IMG/VR virus record: IMGVR_UViG_3300025131_000225
Location: 1 to 33,239 of that record
Strand: one strand, 5' to 3'
DNA: 33,239 nucleotides
DNA from: a virus
In this document: in pieces, positions 1 through 8,440 of the stretch
How the letters are laid out: the number at the start of each line of letters is the position of its first letter
Position numbering within the stretch: position 1 is the stretch's first letter
Program-made: the position numbers and the translations under genes
Notes under the pieces: model-generated
Databases searched by the model: none
What the model was told of the DNA's origin: nothing
Seen by the model: only the letters and a program-made list of their open reading frames with translations

Positions 1-1
1 C

Positions 2-1159
2 ACGGATTCAGTTTATAATGAGTCAGAACCTCAATGTGCAGATGGCACTAGCATGGTATTGAGCATTTGGGACCAGCCAGTCTCTGAAAATAATCTATTA
101 ATTGCCGGCGCCGATTGGTTAGATGGCGATCTTACTTCTCGTACATATTTAATGGGAGGTAGTGGAACTCCAGGTGTTGATAGGTGTTGGGGTCTATCTA
201 CCGGTACTACATACTGCGATGGCACTAGCGCTGATTTTGATTATCAGATTCCATGGTCCGTGACCTCGACCACCTTCGCCGGCCTCTCCTGGATCACCAC
301 TGATACTTATTCTGTAGAGGCAGGGTTTATTGGTGATGGCATGGAGCAAGCTTGGGAGGACTATTATATGATGATCGAAGAGCTGTACGATTATCTTGTA
401 TTAAATACCGCCGGCCCCCAGTTAGCTCAAATAGGAAACTTTGGCGCCCCAGGCGACGATGTTGCTTATGCAATTGTGACTCCCGGCTCACTAACGGTAC
501 CACACGAGAATGCGCGCCAAAGGATTACCTATAGTTTAAGCTTGTGGGACGAAGCCACAATGATCCTTTTAGAAGATGCAGTTTTGGCCGGCGATACTAG
601 CCAACGCTGGACAACTAGCACAGCATGCAAGTCCAGCAGCGGTTCAACAAGCGGGTATTGGTCCAGCTATTGTGATAGGACCATTGGAGTTTATACTGTA
701 AGTCAATGGCAAGAGATGCATGCCCAGCTCGACGCAGATCAGTATTCTGCATATGTAACGGGTCACAGCTCAACCGACTCGGCATATGGCGGCAACTACC
801 CTGAATACCTGTGGTCACGACGGATTAGCCTATGGGCGGGCTCTGAGTCTTCTGATTACGCTGCTTTGTATGATGCTTTCGTAGGTTTTGCTCAATGGGC
901 TTGGCCAAATGATCAGGCTAATGGCGGTAAGATTGATGTAGCCTCACTGCTTGCTAGTCATGGTGTGGCCGGCCCAAGTCCTTACGCCACAGTGCCAGAT
1001 GGTTGGCTTATGTCAGCTATGCAATCATTTCAAGATGGTGATTGCGGCGTTTCTGGCCTTGGCCCAGAGGATCGAAAGGAGTGGCGCGCCTCCTCCTCAA
1101 GTAGTTGCTCAGCTACCAGCGTTGGTTACGCTTGTTTCGAGTCTCCATATTCAGGATAA
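2..1159 (+). CDS. Virion-type protein, C-terminal part (5' truncated by window edge)
   Basis: The frame is open from base 2. The first ATG (base 53) has no Shine-Dalgarno and sits inside continuous coding sequence, so this is the C-terminal ~386 residues of a longer protein that begins before the window. The sequence is rich in Ser, Thr, Gly, Trp, Tyr and Asp, with scattered cysteines and a Ser-rich stretch near the end. A short element of the type C-x-DGTS appears twice, once just before base 53 and once about 60 residues later, suggesting a small internal repeat. I see no signal peptide, membrane segment or catalytic motif. The composition and the run of structural genes downstream suggest a tail, baseplate or adhesin-like virion protein. 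No specific family is recognised, so this is inference from context. Confidence 0.6.
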   Translation, partial: TDSVYNESEPQCADGTSMVLSIWDQPVSENNLLIAGADWLDGDLTSRTYLMGGSGTPGVDRCWGLSTGTTYCDGTSADFDYQIPWSVTSTTFAGLSWITTDTYSVEAGFIGDGMEQAWEDYYMMIEELYDYLVLNTAGPQLAQIGNFGAPGDDVAYAIVTPGSLTVPHENARQRITYSLSLWDEATMILLEDAVLAGDTSQRWTTSTACKSSSGSTSGYWSSYCDRTIGVYTVSQWQEMHAQLDADQYSAYVTGHSSTDSAYGGNYPEYLWSRRISLWAGSESSDYAALYDAFVGFAQWAWPNDQANGGKIDVASLLASHGVAGPSPYATVPDGWLMSAMQSFQDGDCGVSGLGPEDRKEWRASSSSSCSATSVGYACFESPYSG

Positions 1160-1224
1160 TTAAAATATTTTAATAAAACCTATTTAAGTGATAGAATATA
1201 TATTTAGTATAAAGGAATAAACAA
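1160..1224 (+). promoter_or_regulatory. AT-rich intergenic leader, possible late promoter region
   Basis: This 65-base gap is almost entirely A and T. It begins with a perfect 14-base AT palindrome (1160-1173), followed by TATTTA-type elements, and ends with AAAGGA as the ribosome binding site for the 1225 gene. In such a densely packed genome it is a natural place for a promoter or a transcript end. No exact T4-type late promoter (TATAAATA) is present on the + strand, so the assignment is weak. Confidence 0.25.
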
Positions 1225-1782
1225 ATGGCTAAAAGAACAAGCATTACAATAGCTGATATAAAAAATCGCTCATCTCGCAGGCCTACCTCTAGGCGAAAGA
1301 TGTATAATGGTCGCGTTATTTCAAGTAGGGGCGCCACTGCCAAAGTAATGTCTTTTAGCCAAAAGCTGATCGATAGGAGCGCGATGAAAGAGGCTAACTC
1401 TACAGCTTCAACTATAGATGTGAGCCTCGATGTCTTAAACGCTATCGGATGTACGATATTAGATGAGGGCCCCTTAAAATCTTTGGTGGCCCTTCAGACC
1501 GATAAAGAAAATATTTTTATTAACAGAGAACAATTAACAATTGATGGGGAAGCCATAACAGCTTATGAAATGAGCAATAAGATTGTAAAGGCAACTGATA
1601 AATTCAAAGATGTTGATGAAGATCCTTTTTATATTTTGGACGATGGGCCCTTTAGAAACATGAGAATACAATTAGACAATCAGAAGAAAAAACAAGTGCC
1701 CGATACAAGATCGGTTGTCAGCGCTTTATACGAATTAAATGTTTTGGATAAAAGCACATTGACATTAAAGTATTTAAATTAA
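1225..1782 (+). CDS. Hypothetical protein, 185 aa, in the tail/baseplate gene run
   Basis: The ATG is preceded by AAAGGAATAAACAA, a good ribosome binding site. The N-terminal ~55 residues are very basic and Ser/Arg-rich (paired Arg and Lys), while the remainder is a mixed alpha/beta globular sequence with alternating acidic and hydrophobic residues. I see no signal peptide, transmembrane segment or known motif. It lies between a large virion-type protein and further structural genes and is probably co-transcribed with them. A small tail or baseplate component, or an assembly chaperone with a flexible basic arm, would fit, but I do not recognise the family. Confidence 0.7.
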   Translation: MAKRTSITIADIKNRSSRRPTSRRKMYNGRVISSRGATAKVMSFSQKLIDRSAMKEANSTASTIDVSLDVLNAIGCTILDEGPLKSLVALQTDKENIFINREQLTIDGEAITAYEMSNKIVKATDKFKDVDEDPFYILDDGPFRNMRIQLDNQKKKQVPDTRSVVSALYELNVLDKSTLTLKYLN

Positions 1783-1808
1783 ATAGCTAATTATACAAGG
1801 ATAAGAAA

Positions 1809-2384
1809 ATGCCATCGTTTACATCATGGAATACGGTTATAGGAGATTTTGGAGAGTTTGACTCTGGTGGCTACATAAGCCAACTTGGCTTCAGTTTAAT
1901 ATACGATTCTCTTTCGGAAACGGAATATAGTTATGCCGTTGATACTTTATCATCGATCGATATGACTATACATTCTTTTTATGATATTGTGACTGCAGAT
2001 GTTGGCTATATAACTCATACTAGCCTAGAGCCTGACGACGATTATAGACCCACTATCACATATTTAGAGGCCACCGTCGACAATACTCAAGCAGTTGCAT
2101 ATAGCACCAGCGAAGGCCGCGGCCTTCAAAGCAAGTTTGGTTTTACTAGCGGCTCTACATCACAAGACATATATGAGGAAGCAATAATGGAACTTATAGG
2201 GGATTTTGAACTGCAGTTGAATCCAACTCGCCAAACTTTCAGGCGCCTTTCTCCCGGTTCAATTGGTCCTCACAATTTAATGTCGTTTGGATCCTGGCGT
2301 TTAAAATATACTCAGGAAAGTGAGAGGCACGGACTTCTGGGTTCGAATGATAAACCTGTGGGAGTTAAGGGTGGGGGCTATTAG
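1809..2384 (+). CDS. Hypothetical virion-type protein, 191 aa
   Basis: The start is supported by AAGGATA 8-14 bases upstream. The sequence is rich in Ser, Thr, Tyr, Asp and Gly with alternating polar and hydrophobic residues, typical of beta-structured phage tail components, and it ends in a Gly-rich tail. It has no catalytic motif or membrane segment. Its stop codon overlaps the GTG start of the 927-residue gene by one base (TAGTG), so the two are probably translationally coupled and may act together in the same part of the tail or baseplate. The family is not recognised. Confidence 0.65.
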   Translation: MPSFTSWNTVIGDFGEFDSGGYISQLGFSLIYDSLSETEYSYAVDTLSSIDMTIHSFYDIVTADVGYITHTSLEPDDDYRPTITYLEATVDNTQAVAYSTSEGRGLQSKFGFTSGSTSQDIYEEAIMELIGDFELQLNPTRQTFRRLSPGSIGPHNLMSFGSWRLKYTQESERHGLLGSNDKPVGVKGGGY

Positions 2385-5167
2385 TGAGCACAAAACCGTA
2401 TAGAGTAATAGATCAAAATTTATTTAGCGCTTCAATTGACAATACGAGAAACTACTTCGCTTCTTATTGGACAATTGCATCAGGCGCAACAGGCCTGCAG
2501 CCTGTTTGGATACATCCAGAAGGCTATAGTATCCAAAGAAATACCGACTACAATGATATCGTAGAAACAGAATTAAACACAGATTATATAGAAAAGATAT
2601 CAATAAATTTTGCTCTGGAGACCACAGCGTCATCGCACGTCATATTTCCTAATAGGATGATCCCCGTTAGGGCTTATGGGAATGTGGATAATATCATTAA
2701 TGATGAGCAGTGGCGCGCCGTGATGTTTGGAGGCACATGGACATCAGAGGAAGGTGCCTTTTCTTATCCTGGTATCTATAGGCTTGGCGCCTATGACGTA
2801 CACAACTTCGAGTTTGAAACCGCCTACTCTCTTCGCGAAGCTCGAAACTTAGGAGGTAATGAAGCTTATGCAGAATATATGTATTATAATATGAACTACG
2901 ACTATAATTCATATTATAAGAAATATGAAAATACGATAAGTAGTCGTACCGAATATGAAATACCAAATGCATATTACATTCAATCTCTGATAGGAGATCT
3001 AAATGTAGAGCCTAATATCATAAAATTTATTTCTAGAGAAGGGATCCTTTACCCAAGCGATGATGGAGAAGATGGTACCGCTGCCGAGATCACATATATG
3101 GAGATTCCAGTAGAGGACTTACTTACGCCAAAGGAAACGATCTTGCCTCCTCCCTATACCGTTACTTCTGAGGATATTGTAGAGGGCACCTCTGGAGAAA
3201 TAACTTATACTGATAGAACTTATAACATAAGAACCTACCTGACTGGAGCTTATACGTTAGTTGATCTTTCTGGTACCACCAACGATTACCTGCGAACTAA
3301 AACTCGGAACCTATTTTTTAATGAAGAGTCAATAGATAATCTCTTCGCAGACGTGGAATCAAATAAGAGCAAATACCCTTTTTATATAAATGTCAACGTG
3401 GTTAACCCTACGGAGATTGAAAAAGACTGGACACCCGGATCGCCTAATACAATATTCAAAGATGCGATCCAAAGTTCTGGATTGGAAGAAATCTTGCTTG
3501 AGCGACTGAAAGATAAGTTTAGAGGTTCCCGCGCCTATAGTGATTATACTGCAGTTCAGCACACTACAGTTTTAACTTCTTCTTATGACACCGAAACCGC
3601 CGAAAGTACCCTTATTGAGCATGAGAGCACAAGAGATAGATCTTTTCCTATGATTGATTTTGCTGGCTTGTTAATGGAAATCGTAAACGAGCCAGATTTG
3701 CCGGCCGCCGGTGATATTTATTTTGTGGGCGACAAAAACCTAAAGACTAGAATTGTCGATAATCCTGCAGGAACTTTTAGATACGCACACACCATAGGTG
3801 CGATTAGAATGATTGATGAATTAAAAGCGTTCATGGAAGAGAACGCGGCCGTAAGACCTACCCAGGAAGGATATTTTAATACCGAGACAGAAGAAGATTA
3901 TGGAGGCTTTTTGGGATTTTTAAATTATGCGGAAAATTCTTCATATAGAGAAACCATTGCATATAGAATTTCCAAGGGAAATACAAGTGTCGACCAGGAT
4001 ATTTGGCTTACAAATTGTGAATCGCTGGGGTCTGACTTCGCTTATGTCGATACGCAAGTTAGATACGGCGAACGATATGCCTATACGGTCTATGCTTACG
4101 ATGTAGTTGCAGGATATAAGTATCGAATATCAGATGGCGTTGTGTCGACAGTAATAGGCTCGGCTCCGGTAGATATAGATGGCGATGGAGTAGATGACGA
4201 AGATTGGTCATGTATCCAGTTTGAGGATCGCGGTAACGTAGCTTCTGATCAGTTATTTTTCGATTTCGCCGATAACCCCCTTTCGGCAAGTAATCAATTC
4301 GCCACAAATGCTCAAACTTTATCAGAACACAAATATCTGTTTGATTTTAATTTAACAATTGAGCCGTCCATTAAAATAATCGAAAGAGCTGTGGCTAGTC
4401 ATATGGGGACCGTACTGGATCATCCACCTGTTAAAATTGATGTTACGCCATATCAGAGAGTAGACAATTCACAGATTATAGGGTTTTTCTCGACTTATGA
4501 ATCCTTCTCGCCACGCAAATATCCTGTGCAATTGAATACTGCTGAACAGGCAACAGCTGAGGTGTATTTGATGTCTAATAACTTATTAAGCACCACTGAG
4601 ATAGAGGTTGATTCAGTTTCGCGTGTTCGTTATGTGGATGTTTATCGATTATCGGATAAGCCAACTTCTATGAAGCAGTTTAACGATGGATATATTACGA
4701 CTAAAGATTTACTCATAACAGGTACCGACTTTACAGACACCACTTGTTTTTATGAAGAGCAGATTCAAACAAATACTAAATATTATTATCTCTTTCGATT
4801 CCGAAGCGAACATGAGATGCCCGGGCAATGCTCCCGGATAATCGCAGCAGAGATGATAGACGACGGTGGTTATAAATACACTACCTTCGATGAATTAACT
4901 GCAGCCGACTTGGAAAAAGATAATTTTGAAGATGTGTCTATTCCATTCAAAAAACTAATAAATCTTATCCCGAATATCAATCAGCTAGAATTTGAGTATG
5001 GAGACGTTGATTTGGCGGAAACGGCTTTCTCGCAAATAGAGAAGTTAAGTGTTGGCACTCTATCAGATTCTTTGTGGGGCAAGACATTTAAACTAAGGTT
5101 AACATCTAAAAAGACTGGAAAGAAGATAGATTTAAATGTTACGTACAACCTTAAAGAAGAACTATAA
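2384..5167 (+). CDS. Large tail/baseplate-type structural protein (927 aa) with FN3-like segments
   Basis: Translation probably starts at GTG 2384, overlapping the previous stop by one base. The protein is long, acidic and Tyr/Thr/Ser-rich. Around residue 560 and again around residue 800 there are FN3-like core patterns, with alternating aromatic and hydrophobic residues (YAYTVYAYDV and KYYYLFRFRSE) following NTKY- or GERY-type turns. Residues 597-607 read DIDGDGVDDED, a DxDGDGxxD loop of the type that binds calcium in dockerin or thrombospondin type-3 repeats. The C-terminal ~90 residues are more Lys-rich. No enzyme motif is visible. Size, domain type and position in a run of virion genes suggest a baseplate-wedge, tail-associated or adhesin protein. 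The precise part is unknown. Confidence 0.65.
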   Translation: MSTKPYRVIDQNLFSASIDNTRNYFASYWTIASGATGLQPVWIHPEGYSIQRNTDYNDIVETELNTDYIEKISINFALETTASSHVIFPNRMIPVRAYGNVDNIINDEQWRAVMFGGTWTSEEGAFSYPGIYRLGAYDVHNFEFETAYSLREARNLGGNEAYAEYMYYNMNYDYNSYYKKYENTISSRTEYEIPNAYYIQSLIGDLNVEPNIIKFISREGILYPSDDGEDGTAAEITYMEIPVEDLLTPKETILPPPYTVTSEDIVEGTSGEITYTDRTYNIRTYLTGAYTLVDLSGTTNDYLRTKTRNLFFNEESIDNLFADVESNKSKYPFYINVNVVNPTEIEKDWTPGSPNTIFKDAIQSSGLEEILLERLKDKFRGSRAYSDYTAVQHTTVLTSSYDTETAESTLIEHESTRDRSFPMIDFAGLLMEIVNEPDLPAAGDIYFVGDKNLKTRIVDNPAGTFRYAHTIGAIRMIDELKAFMEENAAVRPTQEGYFNTETEEDYGGFLGFLNYAENSSYRETIAYRISKGNTSVDQDIWLTNCESLGSDFAYVDTQVRYGERYAYTVYAYDVVAGYKYRISDGVVSTVIGSAPVDIDGDGVDDEDWSCIQFEDRGNVASDQLFFDFADNPLSASNQFATNAQTLSEHKYLFDFNLTIEPSIKIIERAVASHMGTVLDHPPVKIDVTPYQRVDNSQIIGFFSTYESFSPRKYPVQLNTAEQATAEVYLMSNNLLSTTEIEVDSVSRVRYVDVYRLSDKPTSMKQFNDGYITTKDLLITGTDFTDTTCFYEEQIQTNTKYYYLFRFRSEHEMPGQCSRIIAAEMIDDGGYKYTTFDELTAADLEKDNFEDVSIPFKKLINLIPNINQLEFEYGDVDLAETAFSQIEKLSVGTLSDSLWGKTFKLRLTSKKTGKKIDLNVTYNLKEEL

Positions 5168-5191
5168 ACTAATTAAAGAAAGAGTGTTATA

Positions 5192-6211
5192 ATGGCTTTT
5201 CAAGATACCGCAGGAACAATTGTTCTGGATGCTACATTGACAGAAATTGGCAGAAAGCGAATGGCCGAAGGGAAATTTCGTGTAACGAAATTTGCTGTTG
5301 GTGATGACGAGATAGACTATACGCTTCTTAAAATGGATGAGCCGTCTTCGGACGAAAGGGATACTAATCTGGCCGCTTCACCGCTTTTTGAGGCATATAC
5401 ACAAAAAAGTTCTGTGATCAATCATGGTCTGTTGAATTATCCTCGAATGGACATCCTTTATATTCCGAATCTAAAAGTGAACAACTGTGTTTATATTGAA
5501 GAGTTTGCACAGCCTTATGGAGGCGTATACTACCTATCTGCCAATGATGAGACGACTGTAAAGCTAAAATCATATTTTGGTATAAACGAATATATCCTAG
5601 AAAGCAATGCGGATACGAAGACTAAATTAGTTATTGAGAGCGGCCTCTCACAAAACCTTCCTAAGACCGAATTGGCTCGCGAAAGATACATTTTAAATCT
5701 GAATATGTTAGATAGATATTATTTATTGTATTGTGATAACCGATTGTTTCACTATGTGATGAGTAATCCCGCGGCCAGCCGATTCAGAAATGACTCAGAA
5801 AACAATCTTGATGTCAATTTTGAACCACTCCAGAGAAATATTAAGATATCATTAGCTTCAAATGTGAATAACTATGATACTTATCGACTCCGCGCTACTG
5901 ATGATTTGATTTTGGAAGCAGAAAGCGATCGTTTTGAAGAGGGAAGCTCAACGGACGATAGATGGTCTGCTCATGAGGGTCCAAGAGGCTCCGTGATTGC
6001 AATCAATTTTAAGCTTTATGATACTCTTTGTGGTCCTTCCAACGGAGAAACAGATATAAATTATTCTAGATTCGGCACCACCGGCTCGGCACTTTTTGGT
6101 AATTCAGATTACTATGATTATATTGACACCAATATTCATATTGAGGGACTTACCACTAATTCACAAATAAACGTTCCATTGAGAATTATTCGATATAGCG
6201 GAAGCGCTTAA
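5192..6211 (+). CDS. Virion structural protein, paralogue A of a tandem pair (339 aa)
   Basis: This protein and the next one share the same opening (a D-x-x-G-x-I-x-LDA-x-LT-x-x-GR-K-R motif, then AEG-x-F and the block GDDEI) and the same ending (NVPLRIIRYSG here, QVPIRIIRYAG in the next). They are therefore tandem paralogues of near-identical length. From memory, proteins with this opening are frequent in marine T4-like phages and are annotated as structural or hypothetical, but I cannot name an experimentally defined role. There is no signal peptide, membrane segment or catalytic motif. The ribosome binding site (AAAGAAAGAG) lies upstream of the ATG. A tail or baseplate location is inferred from context. 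Confidence 0.75.
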   Translation: MAFQDTAGTIVLDATLTEIGRKRMAEGKFRVTKFAVGDDEIDYTLLKMDEPSSDERDTNLAASPLFEAYTQKSSVINHGLLNYPRMDILYIPNLKVNNCVYIEEFAQPYGGVYYLSANDETTVKLKSYFGINEYILESNADTKTKLVIESGLSQNLPKTELARERYILNLNMLDRYYLLYCDNRLFHYVMSNPAASRFRNDSENNLDVNFEPLQRNIKISLASNVNNYDTYRLRATDDLILEAESDRFEEGSSTDDRWSAHEGPRGSVIAINFKLYDTLCGPSNGETDINYSRFGTTGSALFGNSDYYDYIDTNIHIEGLTTNSQINVPLRIIRYSGSA

Positions 6212-6276
6212 AAGAAGTATATTTTTGATGACGACAAATAAAATAGCTACTATTTATGTAAGAGAGGAAATATTAA
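6212..6276 (+). promoter_or_regulatory. Intergenic leader between the tandem paralogues
   Basis: This 65-base AT-rich gap separates the two paralogous genes and ends with AGAGAGGAAATATTAA as the ribosome binding site for 6277. It contains ACTATTTAT (6249-6257), a 9-mer that recurs in the gap before the 31716 structural gene. A promoter or processing site is possible. The 9-mer is AT-rich and also occurs inside coding sequence, so the support is weak. Confidence 0.25.
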
Positions 6277-7293
6277 ATGGCATCATTTTTAGATAACTCG
6301 GGAGATATTATTCTAGACGCAGTGTTGACTGACACTGGTCGTAAGAGATTAGCAGAGGGAAATTTTAAGATTTCAAGATTCGCATTGGGCGACGATGAGA
6401 TCAACTACGCTTTATATGATAAGAACCATGCGTCAGGATCGGCTTATTACGATCTTGAAATCCTGCAGACACCTGTTCTTGAATCTTTCACCCAAACAAA
6501 CGCGAGCATCCAGCACGGCCTACTTACTATGCGTCCGGACTTGTTGTATATGCCCACTTTGGCGACCAACGATAAGTCCCGCTTGTCCAGCAAGGGTGCT
6601 GTCAGCGCAACAGGAAGCATTTATTATGTTGCAGCTAATGCTGAGACGTTTACAGAAATAGTTTCCTCCTCGGCTTTTGCTGACGTGAGATACGCACTTC
6701 AAGCAAACAGCGTAACGACTAATGTAATTTTTATTGAATCGGGAATGAACACCACTGAACTAGCAGATACATCCACTAATCGTTCGGCATATATTATCGG
6801 CAACTCTTTGGACGATCGTCGCTTCAAGACTTCTGTTGACAATCGTTTCATCAACGGTGTGTACGGGCCCGCTGCCGGCTCGACATTCAGCAATAACACC
6901 ACGACAAATACTTTAGTAATGTCATGGGGAAGCGCCGTCGCCGGCGGCGGTGCGCGCGCGACGTATCTGAACAATTACACAACTTATAATATTAGAGGGG
7001 TATCTAATCTAATCTATAAGCCATCAGTGGGTAATTCTACTGACTTATCGGCCATTAGTGGCCCACGCGGCAGTATCACTTCTATGGGATTTAGAGTATT
7101 TAATGAACTTACCACTCTATCTACTGGTGTTCGTTCGGACTTATATACAAAATATGGCCTTACTGATCAGACTTTATTGGGCCATGGAAAGAAGTACGAT
7201 TATATTGACACGATTGTGTATGTGGCAGGTAGTAGCACGTCCGCGTTGATTCAAGTCCCAATTAGAATTATAAGATATGCAGGTATGACATAA
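6277..7293 (+). CDS. Virion structural protein, paralogue B of a tandem pair (338 aa)
   Basis: This is a paralogue of the gene at 5192. It shares the N-terminal LDA-LT-GRKR-LAEG-F-GDDEI block, the mid-region LL-Y-P-L pattern, the YDYIDT element near the end and the closing VPIRIIRYAG. The central parts have diverged: this copy is richer in Ser, Thr, Ala and Gly and includes a GC-rich stretch coding AVAGGGARAT near 6937-6962. An AGAGAGGAAA ribosome binding site precedes the ATG. Two adjacent divergent copies imply an old tandem duplication, possibly giving two related subunits of one hetero-oligomeric tail or appendage structure. The role is inferred from neighbours. Confidence 0.75.
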   Translation: MASFLDNSGDIILDAVLTDTGRKRLAEGNFKISRFALGDDEINYALYDKNHASGSAYYDLEILQTPVLESFTQTNASIQHGLLTMRPDLLYMPTLATNDKSRLSSKGAVSATGSIYYVAANAETFTEIVSSSAFADVRYALQANSVTTNVIFIESGMNTTELADTSTNRSAYIIGNSLDDRRFKTSVDNRFINGVYGPAAGSTFSNNTTTNTLVMSWGSAVAGGGARATYLNNYTTYNIRGVSNLIYKPSVGNSTDLSAISGPRGSITSMGFRVFNELTTLSTGVRSDLYTKYGLTDQTLLGHGKKYDYIDTIVYVAGSSTSALIQVPIRIIRYAGMT

Positions 7294-7307
7294 AACGGAG
7301 ATATTAA

Positions 7308-8438
7308 ATGCCAGTTATTAATTATGAAGAATTAAATGCGTCAAGTGACAGCACAACAACCAGAACCCTCCTTCATGAGGTAATTCCAGTAACAGGTACA
7401 ATTGTTAGCGGAACATATGGGTCCTTTCCTAGTGATGATAATATTAAAAATTACACACATGGAATGTTTCAGTCAGTTTATGACTATCCCTACCTAAGCT
7501 CATCCGCGAATCATATTTTTGATATTTCGATTGGCTATGCTAACGCTTCCTCTATGAGTGGAGCGTCTTCTGTACAAAATGCCAAAAAGATTAATATGTA
7601 TAATCAGATGGCTCAGGTGCTTTTGGGATACAGCGGAAGCACTAGCGAGATTGAAACCTTTGAGAGTGATTTTACTTTTGATAACACGAATCAGATGTCT
7701 GAATTGTTCTTTTTGAGTTTGTCTCGTCCCTTAGTTAAAGATCAGATCAAGAAAGGATCTTTTGAGATTCAAATCGGAACTTCATCGTGGGACACCGGCA
7801 ACGCCGCCGGCGGCTGGGGCCCCTTCGGAACTGGTAGTCGCGACAGCGGTCTTTTGGTCCTCGGAGATGTTTCGGCTTCGGCGACAGATAATTATAAGAA
7901 TACTCAAGGCGGTGATTTTGGATTGCTGTACAGCAAGAACAATGACGGCTCTAACGGAACAGTATACGGGGTCATATATTATCAGGCCGGAATCGTTGCT
8001 TTGAGCAGCTCTATGTTTAAGAACAAAGGTACTGCAGCTGGAGCTACTGCCGACTTCTTGTCTGGTACCACTCTCTGTGGCGATGTTGCAAAGAAATCAG
8101 TAGACGAGGCGCTAACCGGTTCCGCCATTTCTGGTGCTTGTGATGCGCTACGGCATAGAATTAAGAACTTGTCTTTTAACAATACTACTGAAATTAATTC
8201 TAGAATTTACTTCTGTCGTGTTCCACATAATAAGTATAATTACAGCTCTAATCCGACATATGTGTCTGCTAGCAAGATCAGAGTAAAGAATGTGGCCTCT
8301 GACCAGCCTGTTTCTTACATTACCACTATCGGTTTATATAACTCAAGCAATGAGCTTCTCGCAACCGCCAAGTTGTCAGAGCCACTTAGAAAGGATCCAA
8401 ACAACGAGTTAACTCTGCGTGTCAGACTGGATTACTAG
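7308..8438 (+). CDS. Virion structural protein with shared C-terminal beta module (376 aa)
   Basis: The ATG follows ACGGAGATATTAA, a good ribosome binding site, 14 bases after the previous stop. The C-terminal ~80 residues carry the pattern YNYSSNPT, then an Ile/Val-Lys-Asn segment, then ITTIGLYN-x4-LLATAKLSEP and a terminal LRVRLDY. The next protein (8441) has the same ordered pattern, so the two share a domain. The upstream part is rich in Ser, Gly, Asn and Thr, as expected for a beta-structured virion protein, with a GC-rich Gly/Trp segment around 7796-7822. No catalytic residues are visible. A tail or baseplate position is inferred from gene order. Confidence 0.7.
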   Translation: MPVINYEELNASSDSTTTRTLLHEVIPVTGTIVSGTYGSFPSDDNIKNYTHGMFQSVYDYPYLSSSANHIFDISIGYANASSMSGASSVQNAKKINMYNQMAQVLLGYSGSTSEIETFESDFTFDNTNQMSELFFLSLSRPLVKDQIKKGSFEIQIGTSSWDTGNAAGGWGPFGTGSRDSGLLVLGDVSASATDNYKNTQGGDFGLLYSKNNDGSNGTVYGVIYYQAGIVALSSSMFKNKGTAAGATADFLSGTTLCGDVAKKSVDEALTGSAISGACDALRHRIKNLSFNNTTEINSRIYFCRVPHNKYNYSSNPTYVSASKIRVKNVASDQPVSYITTIGLYNSSNELLATAKLSEPLRKDPNNELTLRVRLDY

Positions 8439-8440
8439 TC

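Noticed and set aside
53-1159. ATG 53 as true start of the first gene
   Set aside because: No ribosome binding site is present and the frame is open back to base 2, so the gene is cut by the window edge.
6249-6257. ACTATTTAT as a shared regulatory motif with 31677-31685
   Set aside because: The same or near-same 9-mer also occurs inside coding sequence (for example near 11293 and 21779), so two intergenic hits are not convincing.
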